The notes below the pieces were generated by a model. It did not search any database and had not been told where the DNA came from. It saw nothing but the letters and a program-made list of their open reading frames with translations. Positions 32,036-40,730 of a DNA stretch of 41,288 nt are shown piece by piece; position 1 is the stretch's first letter, and each line of letters starts with the position of its first letter. The translations under genes were made by a program, and so were the position numbers. The stretch lies in contig JBMNQS010000010.1 in the NCBI GenBank assembly GCA_050944255.1, positions 1-41,288 of the forward strand, given 5' to 3'. This DNA is from JBMNQS01 sp050944255 (GTDB lineage Bacteria; Bacillota; Clostridia; Christensenellales; Maliibacteriaceae).

Positions 32036-32898
32036 CAGCTCCACCTCCTTTTCTCCAATGCCTGTACCGTAAAGAAACTGAATAAAAAGACGATGCCCAG
32101 ATAATACACGATGCCGGTGATATCCAGTATGTTGTAGACGAAATTGTTCATCCGCTGGAAAACCGACAGGGTCATCAGGGCGCTTGAAAACGCGCCCTCG
32201 AACAGCTTGCTGTCATAAATGTAGAGCCCAAAGAGCAGCACCATCGCCACGATCAGGAAGACGGTGGTGGTGTTGATGTTTCGTGTCATGGCGTAGACGA
32301 TGGCGGCGATGATGAGCACCACCACGAAGAAAGCCGAAAGCGACGCGCTGGAGGACGCGGGGATAATGCCCGCCACGGCGCCCATGATGAAAAACAAGAG
32401 CACCGCCCCGAAGGACAGCACCGCCGCGATGATCTGGTTGTCGGTGAGGCTGGAGGTGAACATACCCACCGCCAGAAGCGCCGCGCCCAGAAGGAAAAAG
32501 CCCAGCATGCCGCTGAGGGCCGCCGCGATATGGATGGGCCCGAATACGGTCAGCGCGAAGGGCATCGTGCACATCATAAGGCACGCGATAAAAAGCACGG
32601 TGAGCATGGCCAGGTACTTACCCAGAACGATACTCCACGCCTTCAGAGGCAGCGCGTAGAGAAGCTGGTCCGTCTTCTGGCGGCGCTCCTCGGCGATTAC
32701 CCGCATACTGAGTACCGGCACCACCAGAAGGTAGATGAACGTCATATTGCCCGGCACGTATTCAAAGGCCGGATGAGCGCCGGCCAGGTTGTAATTGTTC
32801 ATGAAGATGCCGGCGAACGCCAAAATCAGGCCAAGGAAAACGTAGCCGGTCATGGACGTGAAATAGCCCCTGAGTTCGCGTTTGTAAATGGCAAACAT
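32035..32898 (-). CDS. ABC-2 permease (GldF-like)
   Basis: The 287-residue protein opens with MFAIYKRELRGYFTSMTGYVFLG, the GldF-type N-terminus, and has about seven helices, with MRVIAEERRQKTDQLLYALPLKAWSIVLGKYLA between the first two. It forms the channel with the ATPase encoded three bases upstream. Confidence 0.92.
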   Translation of the reverse strand: MFAIYKRELRGYFTSMTGYVFLGLILAFAGIFMNNYNLAGAHPAFEYVPGNMTFIYLLVVPVLSMRVIAEERRQKTDQLLYALPLKAWSIVLGKYLAMLTVLFIACLMMCTMPFALTVFGPIHIAAALSGMLGFFLLGAALLAVGMFTSSLTDNQIIAAVLSFGAVLLFFIMGAVAGIIPASSSASLSAFFVVVLIIAAIVYAMTRNINTTTVFLIVAMVLLFGLYIYDSKLFEGAFSSALMTLSVFQRMNNFVYNILDITGIVYYLGIVFLFSFFTVQALEKRRWS

Positions 32899-32901
32899 CC
32901 C

Positions 32902-33942
32902 TTAACCCTCCTTTGTATCGTCATCGACGGATTTTTTCCCGGGTTTGAAAAAGCTCCAAAGATGCTTTGCCTCTTTGGCCGGCCCGGCCTTTTCGCAGGC
33001 GGCCCCTTGCTCGATGCCGGTCAGCTCGATGAAGATGTCCTCCAGCGAGACCGTGTCCTGGCTCATGGACAGCACAGGCATCTCCTTTTTGGCAAAGGCC
33101 AGGCTGAGCTGGTCGCGTATATCCTTGTCCGAAGAGATTTCCGCGCAGATGTCCAGAGAGCCGCTCTCGCGGCCGTTTTTGACGGTGACATTCAAAATGT
33201 CCTTAAAGGCCGAGAGCACCTGCCTTGCCCCGGCCTCCTCGCCGCGCACCGTCAGAAGCAGCTTCACGGTGCCCTTGAGGTGGGAGGACAGGTTCTCGGT
33301 GGTGTCCTCGGCCACCAGTTTTCCCTTGGAGATGATCAGCACCCGGTCGCAGACGGCGCTGACCTCCGAAAGAATATGGCTGGAGAGGATCACCGTATGG
33401 CTCTGGCCCAAAGTGCGGATCAAATCGCGTACCTCCACGATCTGTATGGGGTCAAGCCCCACGGTGGGCTCGTCCAAAATGATGGTGGAGGGATCGCCCA
33501 AAATGGCCTGCGCAAAACCCACCCTCTGGCGGTAACCCTTGGAAAGATGCTTGATCAGCCGCTTTCGCATGTCGGTGATCTGCGTCTTTTCCATCACCTT
33601 TTCAATCTGCTCCCCGCGCTCTTTGCGGGCGAGTCCCTTGACCTCGGCGACAAAATGCAGGTACTCCCACGGGGTCATGTCCAGATACAGCGGCGGCTGC
33701 TCCGGCAAATACCCAAGGGACTTCTTCGCCTCCAGCGGCTCGTCGTAAATGTCGTGGCCGTCGATGGTCACCTGCCCGCTGGTGGCGGCAAGACAGCCGG
33801 TGATGATGTTCATAGTCGTGGTCTTGCCGGCGCCGTTAGGGCCCAAAAAACCGTAAATCTGCCCGTCCAGAATGTCGAAACTGACATCGTCTACGGCAAG
33901 GTGGCCGCCATAGCGTTTGACAAGATGCTTCACTTGTATCAA
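32902..33942 (-). CDS. ABC transporter ATP-binding protein (GldA/CcmA-like)
   Basis: The 346-residue subunit has Walker A GPNGAGKTTTMNII, Q-loop LGYLPEQPPLY, signature LSKGYRQRVGFAQAIL and Walker B TIILDEPTVGLDPIQIVE. Beyond the ATPase core (about residue 220) is a C-terminal regulatory extension and a Lys/Asp-rich tail. The start is TTG 33942 with AGGAGG eight bases away. It is the first gene of the operon; I see no confident promoter in 33943-34083. Confidence 0.92.
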   Translation of the reverse strand: MIQVKHLVKRYGGHLAVDDVSFDILDGQIYGFLGPNGAGKTTTMNIITGCLAATSGQVTIDGHDIYDEPLEAKKSLGYLPEQPPLYLDMTPWEYLHFVAEVKGLARKERGEQIEKVMEKTQITDMRKRLIKHLSKGYRQRVGFAQAILGDPSTIILDEPTVGLDPIQIVEVRDLIRTLGQSHTVILSSHILSEVSAVCDRVLIISKGKLVAEDTTENLSSHLKGTVKLLLTVRGEEAGARQVLSAFKDILNVTVKNGRESGSLDICAEISSDKDIRDQLSLAFAKKEMPVLSMSQDTVSLEDIFIELTGIEQGAACEKAGPAKEAKHLWSFFKPGKKSVDDDTKEG

Positions 33943-34083
33943 ACCCGTTGCCTCCTGTTCTTATGTAAAATGGCGTCGAACGCATTTTATCCTTATATCC
34001 ACATACTAGCTTATATCATTAGACAAAAAATGTGAAGTATGCGGGACAGAAAATTGAATTTTAGCTGAAAAGTGCGAAAGCAA

Positions 34084-34131
34084 GCAATTCCCACCGGCCG
34101 GATATAATCCGGGCGGCGGGAACGGGTTGCT
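34084..34131 (-). terminator. Long hairpin after proS
   Basis: On the minus strand GTTCCC-CCG-CCGGAT and ATCCGG-CGG-GGGAA pair around a short loop, flanked by GCAA/TTGC. There is no proper T-run, so termination is probable rather than certain. Confidence 0.45.
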
Positions 34132-34149
34132 TCGCTGTGGGTAAACCAT

Positions 34150-35595
34150 TTAGTACGAGCGGGCGAAAATGGTCATGTACCTGGCCTTTTCGTCGCAGCA
34201 GACGCAGGTGTCTGCAAGCTGCTCCTGCTCGAAGGGGATCACGCGGCTGGTGGCGCCGGTGCGGGCCTTGATTTCGGCCTCGCAGGCGGGATCGCCGCAC
34301 CACATGGCCTTGACGAACCCCTTTTTGTCCTCGATGCCCTCGCGGAGTTCTTCAAAATTGACGGCGGTGAAGGTGCGGCTCTCCCGAAGCGCCAGCGCCC
34401 GGTCGTAAAGCCCCTGCTGGACGCTGACCAATAGATCACGGACCGATTTATCGATGCCCTCGATGGGGAGCGTCATCTTCTCCATGGTGTCGCGGCGTAC
34501 CGCCACCACCTGGCCGGCCTCGATGTCCCGGGGACCGATCTCAATGCGTACCGGCACCCCGCGCATCTCCCATTCGTTGAACTTCCAGCCCGCCGTCTGG
34601 CCCTCGCGGTCGTCCACATGCACGCGCACCCCGGCGGCCTTGAGCGTATCGGCCAGTTTCCCCGCGGCCTCAAGGACACCTTCCCTGTGCATGGCGATGG
34701 GCAGAATCACCGCCTGGATGGGGGCGATCTTCGGCGGCAGCGCCAGACCCCGGTCGTCGCCGTGGACCATCACCACGCCGCCGATCATGCGGGTGGAGGT
34801 GCCCCAGGACGTCTGGTGGACATACTTGTGGGTGCCGTCCTTATCCAAAAACTGGATGTCGAACACGCTGGCGAAATGCTGGCCCAGATAATGGCTGGTG
34901 CCCGCCTGCAGCGCCTGGCCGTCCTGCATCATCGCCTCCATGGCGTAGGTGCGCGAGGCGCCGGCGAATTTTTCGGAATCGCTCTTCTGGCCGGTGATGA
35001 CCGGAATGGCCAGCACGTTTTCGGCGAAATCCTTGTACACGCCCAGCATGGTCAGGGTCTCCTCCATGGCCTCCTCCTCGGTGGCGTGGGCCGTATGGCC
35101 CTCCTGCCAGAGGAATTCGCTGGTGCGAAGGAAGGGGCGGGTGCTCTTCTCCCAGCGCAGCACGTTGCACCACTGGTTGTACTTCAGCGGCAGATCGCGC
35201 CAGGACTGGACCCACTTGCTGTACATGGCGCAGATGATGGTCTCGCTGGTGGGGCGGATGACCAGCGGCTCGGCCAGCTCCTCCTGGCCGCCCCGGGTGA
35301 CCCAGGCCACCTCCGGCGCGAACCCCTCCACGTGCTCCACTTCTTTCTTTAACAGGGACTCGGGTATTAAAAGCGGGAAATAGGCGTTCTGATGGCCGGT
35401 GGCCTTGAAACGGTCGTCCATTTCCTTTTGGATCAGCTCCCAGACGCCGTACCCGTAGGGACGGATGACCATGGTGCCCTTCACCGGGCCGTAGTCCACC
35501 ATCTCGGTCTTTAAAATGACGTCGGTGTACCACTGGGAAAAATTCTCGCTGCGCGAGGCGATGTGCTGTACAAATTCCTGCTTTTTGTTGGACAT
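34150..35595 (-). CDS. proS: Prolyl-tRNA synthetase, short (archaeal/eukaryote-type) form
   Basis: The 481-residue class II synthetase lacks the editing insertion of the long bacterial form. Motif 1 and neighbours include PVKGTMVIRPYGYGVWELIQKEMDDRFKATGHQNAYFPLLIPE; motif 2 is LKYNQWCNVLRWEKSTRPFLRTSEFLWQEGHTAHATEEEA; motif 3 lies near GGVVMVHGDDRGLALPPKIAP. The C-terminal zinc-type domain has DTCVCCDEKARYMTIFARSY. ATG 35595 follows AAAGGAGA; the frame continues upstream to 35802 but that is leader RNA. A T-box precedes it, so expression responds to uncharged tRNA-Pro. Confidence 0.96.
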   Translation of the reverse strand: MSNKKQEFVQHIASRSENFSQWYTDVILKTEMVDYGPVKGTMVIRPYGYGVWELIQKEMDDRFKATGHQNAYFPLLIPESLLKKEVEHVEGFAPEVAWVTRGGQEELAEPLVIRPTSETIICAMYSKWVQSWRDLPLKYNQWCNVLRWEKSTRPFLRTSEFLWQEGHTAHATEEEAMEETLTMLGVYKDFAENVLAIPVITGQKSDSEKFAGASRTYAMEAMMQDGQALQAGTSHYLGQHFASVFDIQFLDKDGTHKYVHQTSWGTSTRMIGGVVMVHGDDRGLALPPKIAPIQAVILPIAMHREGVLEAAGKLADTLKAAGVRVHVDDREGQTAGWKFNEWEMRGVPVRIEIGPRDIEAGQVVAVRRDTMEKMTLPIEGIDKSVRDLLVSVQQGLYDRALALRESRTFTAVNFEELREGIEDKKGFVKAMWCGDPACEAEIKARTGATSRVIPFEQEQLADTCVCCDEKARYMTIFARSY

Positions 35596-35800
35596 GGTAT
35601 TCTCCTTTGACGATTGTAGAAAGTTTATATCCGGCGAGACGAAACGCCGGGGCGCGGGCCTGCCCGAACCCGGCGGGGGAATGTTCATTCCCCCGTCGTT
35701 CCCAAAGTGCCGCGCGCTTTGCAAAAAGCCGTATGGGACAGGCTTCTCCGGCGGCATGGGGCCGGGCCGAAAAAGGGGAGGCGCTCGCTTGTAAGTAAAC

Positions 35801-36030
35801 AAAAAACCGCCCTTATCTTACGATAGGGACGGGAATTCCGCGGTACCACCCTAGTTAACCGGCCGCAGCCGGTTCACTTCATTGGCCTGTAACGCAGGCG
35901 CTGCGTCGGGGTTTGCCCGAAGCTGAAAACCTGGGAAAGCTCATCTGCGCCGTGTCCGTCCTTTCAGCCCGGGGGACAGACTCTCTTGAGGGCGCATCCG
36001 ACAAGCGGCTGGTTCTTTAACGCTTCTTTA
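35801..36030 (-). promoter_or_regulatory. T-box leader upstream of proS
   Basis: The minus strand has the T-box sequence AGGGTGGTACCGCG (35839-35852), AGAGAG and GGGCTGAAAGG in the stem I region, and a TGCGCC/GGCGCA stem. It ends in a terminator hairpin followed by TTTTTTG (35801-35834). The bulged T-box sequence can pair with the terminator as an antiterminator in the usual way. I could not fix the specifier codon; proline is inferred from the gene. Confidence 0.9.
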
Positions 36031-36050
36031 ATAGTATATGAATGTAAATC

Positions 36051-36079
36051 AATATAGCACATCCGAAGGGAAAGTGCAA
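36051..36079 (-). promoter_or_regulatory. Possible promoter of the T-box-proS transcript
   Basis: On the minus strand TTGCAC and TATATT are separated by 17 bp, a few bases above the T-box stem I. The -10 is good and the -35 is partial. Confidence 0.45.
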
Positions 36080-36153
36080 ATATTTTTATTTGCGGCAAAA
36101 TCCGGTTGGGAAGTACGCACGAAAAAGGCGCAGGCAATGATTTTTATTTTCCA

Positions 36154-36199
36154 TTGACAGATAACAGTTGTTAGCCTACAATGAGGGTAACAACTGTTA
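36154..36199 (+). promoter_or_regulatory. Promoter and twin operators of the TetR operon
   Basis: TTGACA and TACAAT are separated by 17 bp (36154-36182). Two quasi-palindromes, TAACAGTTGTTA (36162-36173) and TAACAACTGTTA (36188-36199), are exact inverted copies of each other, each followed by GCC. The first lies between the -35 and -10 and the second just after the -10. This fits autorepression by the adjacent TetR protein. Confidence 0.75.
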
Positions 36200-36215
36200 G
36201 CCTTGAAGGAAAAGG

Positions 36216-36842
36216 GTGTGGGAATTGACTACCAAAGAAAAGATACTGGATGTTTCCATGGAACTGTTCGCACAAAAGGGGTTTAAAGACGTCTCCGTCC
36301 GCGAGATCGCAAAGACCGTTGGCATCAAGGCCAGTTCCCTGTATAAGCACTATGAGAGCAAGGAAGATATCCTTGAACAGATATTCCTGCTGTTTAAAGA
36401 GAAAATGGCCCGGAGCATCTTTTCCAAGGAGGAGCTTCGCGGTAAGATGCCCGTGCTTTCTCCCGAAAGTTACCTAAAGACGTCCTTCGAATACTTCAAG
36501 CGGATCATGTGGGACCCGAAGATGGTCAAAATAGCCAGGATCATTACCATGGAGCAGCGGCGCAATCAATCCGTCAGGGAATTTTTCATGCGGGAGCTCA
36601 TTGAGAAACCCAATGAAGCGCTCCGGTACGCCTTTGACCTGATGCTGGAAAACGGCCTGATCGATCCGGTGGATACCCGGGTTTTGGCCCAGGAGTACAA
36701 TGCCTATATTGTCTATCTGTATTTTGAGCAGAACTTCCTGAAAGAAAGCCTGAGCTTTGATGAGATCGAAAGAAAAATGGACCAGCACAACGACTTCTAT
36801 GCGCGTCATATTCTGGCAAGAAGAGAGGGAAGCGAAAAATGA
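36216..36842 (+). CDS. TetR/AcrR-family transcriptional regulator
   Basis: The 208-residue protein has the TetR helix-turn-helix near its start (TTKEKILDVSMELFAQKGFKDVSVREIAKTVGIKASSLYKHYESKEDIL) and an all-alpha ligand-binding region. Start choice is open: GTG 36216 has GAAGGA at a five-base gap, while TTG 36225 gives the more typical N-terminus. It overlaps the flavoprotein gene by four bases, so it probably controls that enzyme together with itself. Confidence 0.92.
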   Translation: MWELTTKEKILDVSMELFAQKGFKDVSVREIAKTVGIKASSLYKHYESKEDILEQIFLLFKEKMARSIFSKEELRGKMPVLSPESYLKTSFEYFKRIMWDPKMVKIARIITMEQRRNQSVREFFMRELIEKPNEALRYAFDLMLENGLIDPVDTRVLAQEYNAYIVYLYFEQNFLKESLSFDEIERKMDQHNDFYARHILARREGSEK

Positions 36843-37621
36843 AGGTTTTAGCCGTCATGGGAAGCCCCAGAAAGAGGGGAAACACCTACCGCGTGGTCGA
36901 ACGGATAAAAGAAAGCCTGTTGGCTTATGACAAAGGCATTGACTTTGAATTTCTCTTTCTCCAGGACTATAACCTCGCCATGTGCGCGGGCTGCTTCACG
37001 TGCTTTGCGCGGGGCGAGGAGCACTGCCCCTTAAAGGATGACCGGGTGGTGATCGCGTCCAAAATGTCCGGGGCCGACGGCATCATCTTTGCCGCGCCCA
37101 CCTACGCCATGGGGGTGCCCGCTCTCATGAAGAGCTTTATAGACCGGTTTGCCTATACCTGTCACCGGCCGCAGTTTTTCGACAAGGCTTTTATGGCCGT
37201 CGCCACCGTGGGAGGCGTCATAGGGACGAAGCAGGCGCTGCAGCAGTTGGCCCTGTTGTCCGGAGGCGGAAGGCTGGTGAAAAAACTTGGGATTTCCACG
37301 CCGCCGATTCCCATGACGGGCTATGCCCAAAAGGCCAAAAGAAAGATCCAAAAGGCCTCGAAGGCCTTTTATGCCGCCCTGAAGAAACCCGCCAGAAAGC
37401 TGCCGGGAGCGGCAGAATGGGCCTGGTTCCATTCGTTTAAGTCCATGTGCGCCTTTGCAGCCTATCGGGAAGTCTGTCCGGCGGACCATGCTTACTATAA
37501 GGATCGGGGAGCGTACTTTTATCCGCTGAACGGGCACCGTGTGCGCCGCCTTCTGGGAAAAGCCCTGGGAGGTCTTATGCGCTTTGGCTTTGGGTTTTTG
37601 ATGAAGAAGGAAATGGATTAG
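36839..37621 (+). CDS. NADPH-dependent FMN reductase-like / iron-sulfur flavoprotein
   Basis: The 260-residue protein has a flavodoxin-like fold with VLAVMGSPRKRGNTYRVVERI at the FMN phosphate site. The cysteine cluster CAGCFTCFARGEEHCPLKDD resembles the compact Cys motif of archaeal iron-sulfur flavoproteins, and AAPTYAMGVPALMKSFIDRFAY is typical of the family. The last 100 residues are basic and Cys-poor and may add a domain. It follows TetR with a four-base overlap. A redox detoxification role is likely but the substrate is unknown. Confidence 0.88.
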   Translation: MKVLAVMGSPRKRGNTYRVVERIKESLLAYDKGIDFEFLFLQDYNLAMCAGCFTCFARGEEHCPLKDDRVVIASKMSGADGIIFAAPTYAMGVPALMKSFIDRFAYTCHRPQFFDKAFMAVATVGGVIGTKQALQQLALLSGGGRLVKKLGISTPPIPMTGYAQKAKRKIQKASKAFYAALKKPARKLPGAAEWAWFHSFKSMCAFAAYREVCPADHAYYKDRGAYFYPLNGHRVRRLLGKALGGLMRFGFGFLMKKEMD

Positions 37622-37650
37622 TTTCGGGTGACTGCTCATAGTATCAAACA

Positions 37651-37682
37651 CAAAAGCAGAGAGCCTTGGCTCTCTGCTTTTG
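37651..37682 (+). terminator. Bidirectional terminator between the flavoprotein and alcohol dehydrogenase genes
   Basis: CAAAAGCAGAGAGCC and its perfect complement surround a TT loop, with TTTT on the plus strand and AAAA on the minus. Confidence 0.92.
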
Positions 37683-37713
37683 CGTAATGCTTTTGTGATC
37701 AATTGTCGTGCCC

Positions 37714-38886
37714 TTACAGGCACAAACGGTAAATGGCGCGCACGTCGTCCTTGGACAGCGGGAAGTGGTTGCCGGTGTAACCGTTTTTATCGCTGCGGCA
37801 CTTTTCGGTCATTGAATCGATGGCGCTTTCGGGTACGCCCAGTTCGTCCAGCGTAACGGGCATGCCGATGGACTTGAGCCACGCCTTGTAGCGGGAAATG
37901 CCCTCCTGGATGATTTCGTCGGTGGGAAGACTTTCGTCCACGCCGAAGGTGCGGATAAAAAACTGGCGGAAGCGCTTGGGCGCCCGCTTGTAATTGTAGC
38001 GCAGCCACGCGGGAAGCACCACCGCCAAAGAGGCGCCGTGGGTCACGTCGAACTGGGCGCCCAGCTCGTGGGACAGCGAGTGGCTGCCGCTGTCGCTGCC
38101 GCCGCGGCCCACGCCCACCACGTCGTTGTGGGCGTAGCAGGCGCACAGCATCAGCTCCGCGCGGGCATTGTAGTCCTCGGGGTTTTCAAGGGCGATGGGG
38201 GCCTGATGCACCACGGTTTTGAAAATGCCCTCGCACAGATAATCGGTCAGCTCCCCGTTTTCATCGGAGGAGAAATACCGCTCGTGGGCGTGGGAAATGG
38301 TATCCACCGCCCCGGCGGCCGTCTGCCAGGCGTCCATGGTATAGGTCCACTCGGGATTTAAAAGCGCAAATTTGGGCCGGTTGAACGGTATCCTGGCGCT
38401 GGCCTTCTGCCGGGGATCGTCCCGGGTCATTACCGATACGGGGCCCATCTCGCTTCCGGCGGCGGCGATGGAGACCACGCAGCCCACAGAAAGGGCGCCG
38501 TCGGGCGATGCGGTGCCGTCATAGAAGTCCCATACGTCGCCGCCGTAGGGGACCCCCAGTGCGATGCACTTGGCCGTGTCGATGCAGCTGCCGCCGCCCA
38601 CGGCCACGATGAAGTCCAGATCGTTCTCCCGGGCCATATCGATGCCCTTGTAGGCCAGGCTCATCAGCGGATTGGGCCGGACGCCGAAAAGCTCCATGTA
38701 GGGGATGCCCTCAGCGTCCAGAGACGCGGTCACCTTTTCAAACAGGCCGATTTTCTTCACGGAGCCGCCGCCGGTGACCAGAAGCGCCCGGCTGCCGCCA
38801 AACTGCCTGATTTTTTTGCCCGTCTGCTCCTCGGCACCCTTTCCGAAGACCAGATCGGTGCTTAAATGAAATTCAAAGTTTCTCAC
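37714..38886 (-). CDS. Iron-containing alcohol dehydrogenase, BDH type (second gene)
   Basis: The 390-residue enzyme matches the NAD(P)H-dependent butanol dehydrogenase (BdhA/YqdH-like) group: GSRALLVTGGGSVKKIGLFEKV, the nucleotide-site FIVAVGGGSCIDTAKCIALG, and the metal-site segments VDTISHAHERYF and SHELGAQFDVTHGASLAV. GTG 38886 follows AAAGGAGA. It is 12 bp after its paralogue at 38898-40073; the two are about half identical by eye. Such enzymes reduce aldehydes (butanal and others) in fermentation. Confidence 0.93.
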   Translation of the reverse strand: MRNFEFHLSTDLVFGKGAEEQTGKKIRQFGGSRALLVTGGGSVKKIGLFEKVTASLDAEGIPYMELFGVRPNPLMSLAYKGIDMARENDLDFIVAVGGGSCIDTAKCIALGVPYGGDVWDFYDGTASPDGALSVGCVVSIAAAGSEMGPVSVMTRDDPRQKASARIPFNRPKFALLNPEWTYTMDAWQTAAGAVDTISHAHERYFSSDENGELTDYLCEGIFKTVVHQAPIALENPEDYNARAELMLCACYAHNDVVGVGRGGSDSGSHSLSHELGAQFDVTHGASLAVVLPAWLRYNYKRAPKRFRQFFIRTFGVDESLPTDEIIQEGISRYKAWLKSIGMPVTLDELGVPESAIDSMTEKCRSDKNGYTGNHFPLSKDDVRAIYRLCL

Positions 38887-38897
38887 GGTATTCTCCT

Positions 38898-40073
38898 TTA
38901 CAGGGCCAGTTTCAGGATTTCCACGATATCCGCGGTGGACAGCTGCGCGAAGAAGCCCACCTTGTCGCTGCCGGCGTTGCGCTCGGTCAGCGTCGCCATC
39001 TTCTCAAAGTGGGCGTCGTCGATGCCCGCCTCAGACAGCCGGGTGGGCATGCCCACGCTCCTGAAGAACGCCTCGGTTTCAGCGATGGCCGCCAGCGCCT
39101 TTTCCTCGTCCGGCATGGCCGGATCATCGATGCCGAAAACGCCTTTGGCGTAGTCCGCGTAGCGCCGAAGGTCATGCTTGTAGGTGAATTTCATCCAGGC
39201 GGGTATTACGATGCAAAGGCCCGCGCCGTGGGTGATGTCGTAAAGCCCGGAGAGCTCGTGCTCGATGCGGTGGGAGGCAAAATCGTTGATCTTGCCCACG
39301 CCCACGGAATTGTTGTGGGCCAGCGTGCACGCCCACATGATGTTGGCGCGCGTAGCGTAGTCGTCCGGGTTTTCGATGGCCAGAGGAAGAAGGTGCATCA
39401 AAGAGGCCATCAGCGCCTCGGCGTTTCTATCCACCACGTAGGCGTCCTTCACCGGGGAGAAATAACGCTCCATAATGTGCACGATGGCGTCGCAGCCACC
39501 GGCCGCCGTCTGGTAGGCGGGCAGCGTGAACGTCAGCTCCGGATTCAAGATGGCGAACTTGCAAAGGGGCGTCTTGGCGTCACGCTTTAAGTTGTCCTCC
39601 TCCCGGGTGATGACGCTGCCGCCGGAGGACTCGCTGCCCGCCCCGGGAATGGTCAGCACCACCGCGGTGGGCAGCGACTCGCTCAAAACAAGATTGATGT
39701 CCGCGTCGTAGCAGTCCCACACGTCGCCGCCGTAGGGCACGCCGATGCCGATGGCCTTGGCGCTGTCCAGCACGCTGCCGCCGCCCACGGCCAAAATGAA
39801 GTCCACGTTCTGCCTGCGGCACAGCTCGATCCCCTCATAGACCAGCGACAGGCGGGGGTTGGGGAGCACGCCGCCCAGCTCCACGCTTTCGATGCCGGCG
39901 CGATCAAGGCTCTCCTTGACCTGATCGATCAGGCCAGAAGCCTTGGCGTGACGGCTGCCGTAATGGATCAATACCTTTTTGCCGCCGAAGGCGGCCACCT
40001 GCTCGCCGGCCTGAAGATGCGTATCGCGGCCGAAGACGTACCTCGTAGTGATGTTGTACACGAAATTTTCCAT
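38898..40073 (-). CDS. Iron-containing alcohol dehydrogenase, BDH type (first gene)
   Basis: The 391-residue paralogue of the next gene keeps GGKKVLIHYGSRHAKASGLIDQV, FILAVGGGSVLDSAKAIGIG, the metal ligands in CDAIVHIMERYFSP and RIEHELSGLYDITHGAGLCIV. ATG 40073 has AAAGGAG at a five-base gap; the longer start at 40091 is unneeded. It is the promoter-proximal gene of the two-gene operon. The His-containing region differs from the second gene (MERYFSP against HERYFSS), so the two may prefer different aldehydes. Confidence 0.93.
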   Translation of the reverse strand: MENFVYNITTRYVFGRDTHLQAGEQVAAFGGKKVLIHYGSRHAKASGLIDQVKESLDRAGIESVELGGVLPNPRLSLVYEGIELCRRQNVDFILAVGGGSVLDSAKAIGIGVPYGGDVWDCYDADINLVLSESLPTAVVLTIPGAGSESSGGSVITREEDNLKRDAKTPLCKFAILNPELTFTLPAYQTAAGGCDAIVHIMERYFSPVKDAYVVDRNAEALMASLMHLLPLAIENPDDYATRANIMWACTLAHNNSVGVGKINDFASHRIEHELSGLYDITHGAGLCIVIPAWMKFTYKHDLRRYADYAKGVFGIDDPAMPDEEKALAAIAETEAFFRSVGMPTRLSEAGIDDAHFEKMATLTERNAGSDKVGFFAQLSTADIVEILKLAL

Positions 40074-40135
40074 AGGGCTCCTTTCCGGCAAATGCCTTGG
40101 GGCAAATCTTGATTTGTAAAAATGTCATTGAAATG

Positions 40136-40165
40136 ATTATAGCGCCGAAGCGGCGCTTCTGGCAA
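40136..40165 (-). promoter_or_regulatory. Promoter of the alcohol dehydrogenase operon with palindromic spacer
   Basis: On the minus strand TTGCCA and a perfect TATAAT are separated by 18 bp. The spacer contains AGCGCCG-CTT-CGGCGCT (40141-40157), a perfect palindrome of 7-bp arms, possibly an operator. The same palindrome may be the terminator-like hairpin beside repeat copy D. Confidence 0.65.
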
Positions 40166-40170
40166 GGCGC
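40158..40170 (+). repeat. 13-bp direct repeat flanking repeat copy D (left)
   Basis: TCTGGCAAGGCGC recurs exactly at 40541-40553, so the pair brackets copy D at distances of 7 and 12 bases. It includes the -35 of the dehydrogenase promoter. It may be a target duplication or an older flank. Confidence 0.7.
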
Positions 40171-40177
40171 GGCGAGA

Positions 40178-40528
40178 CTGTCAAAAAGTTCTTTTGGGGG
40201 TTATTAGGGGGCCAAAGCCCCCTCATTTTAAATTCCGTGGGCAAGGCTGCGAGCCGAATCCTCGCGTTTCGGCTGAATCCGCAGATTCGTTTCGAGCGTA
40301 ACCGCGGCACAGCCGCGGCTCTTAACGCGAAGATAGGCAACCGCCGCAAGGCGGCTCTTGGCCATAGATCGACAGACCCAAGGGAGCCGACGCTGCGCGG
40401 CCGCAGCCCAGGCCTGCCCTTTAGGGTGCACCGCTCAGGATTTTCCGACCGCTGCAAAAACCGGTGAAGAGGTTTTTGCAGCAGGAAAAGCCCTGGCATA
40501 CCCGTCAAAAAACATGGTTTTTTGACGG
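40178..40528 (+). repeat. Dispersed structured intergenic repeat, copy D (351 bp, most complete)
   Basis: It carries every module: CTGTCAAAAAG start, GGGGGCCAAAGCCCCC hairpin, middle block with CCGCGGC-AC-AGCCGCGG, a CCGCC..GGCGG hairpin, CTGCAAAAACC/GGTTTTTGCAG stem, and the terminal stem CCGTCAAAAAAC / GTTTTTTGACGG. It lies upstream of the alcohol dehydrogenase operon. The 200 bp after it, to 40730, hold no gene I can support. Confidence 0.88.
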
Positions 40529-40540
40529 CCTCGTAGCGTC

Positions 40541-40553
40541 TCTGGCAAGGCGC
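40541..40553 (+). repeat. 13-bp direct repeat flanking repeat copy D (right)
   Basis: Exact second copy of TCTGGCAAGGCGC from 40158-40170. Confidence 0.7.
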
Positions 40554-40730
40554 AGTTTTCACTCAGCAAGCATGGATTGTCCATAAAAACGTTACAAATG
40601 AATCCTCCGGCGCGTGGCGCATATGTGGTATATTTATACTGCGGCCGCCTATTATCGGGATGAGGCAGGCCGCCCGGCCGGAGAAATTGCGGCGCTTTAA
40701 GGCGCAAAAAGATGGCGGGAACCGTCTTTA

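Noticed and set aside
35596..35802. 69-residue N-terminal extension of prolyl-tRNA synthetase
   Set aside because: It covers leader sequence after the T-box terminator; ATG 35595 has AAAGGAGA and the family N-terminus.
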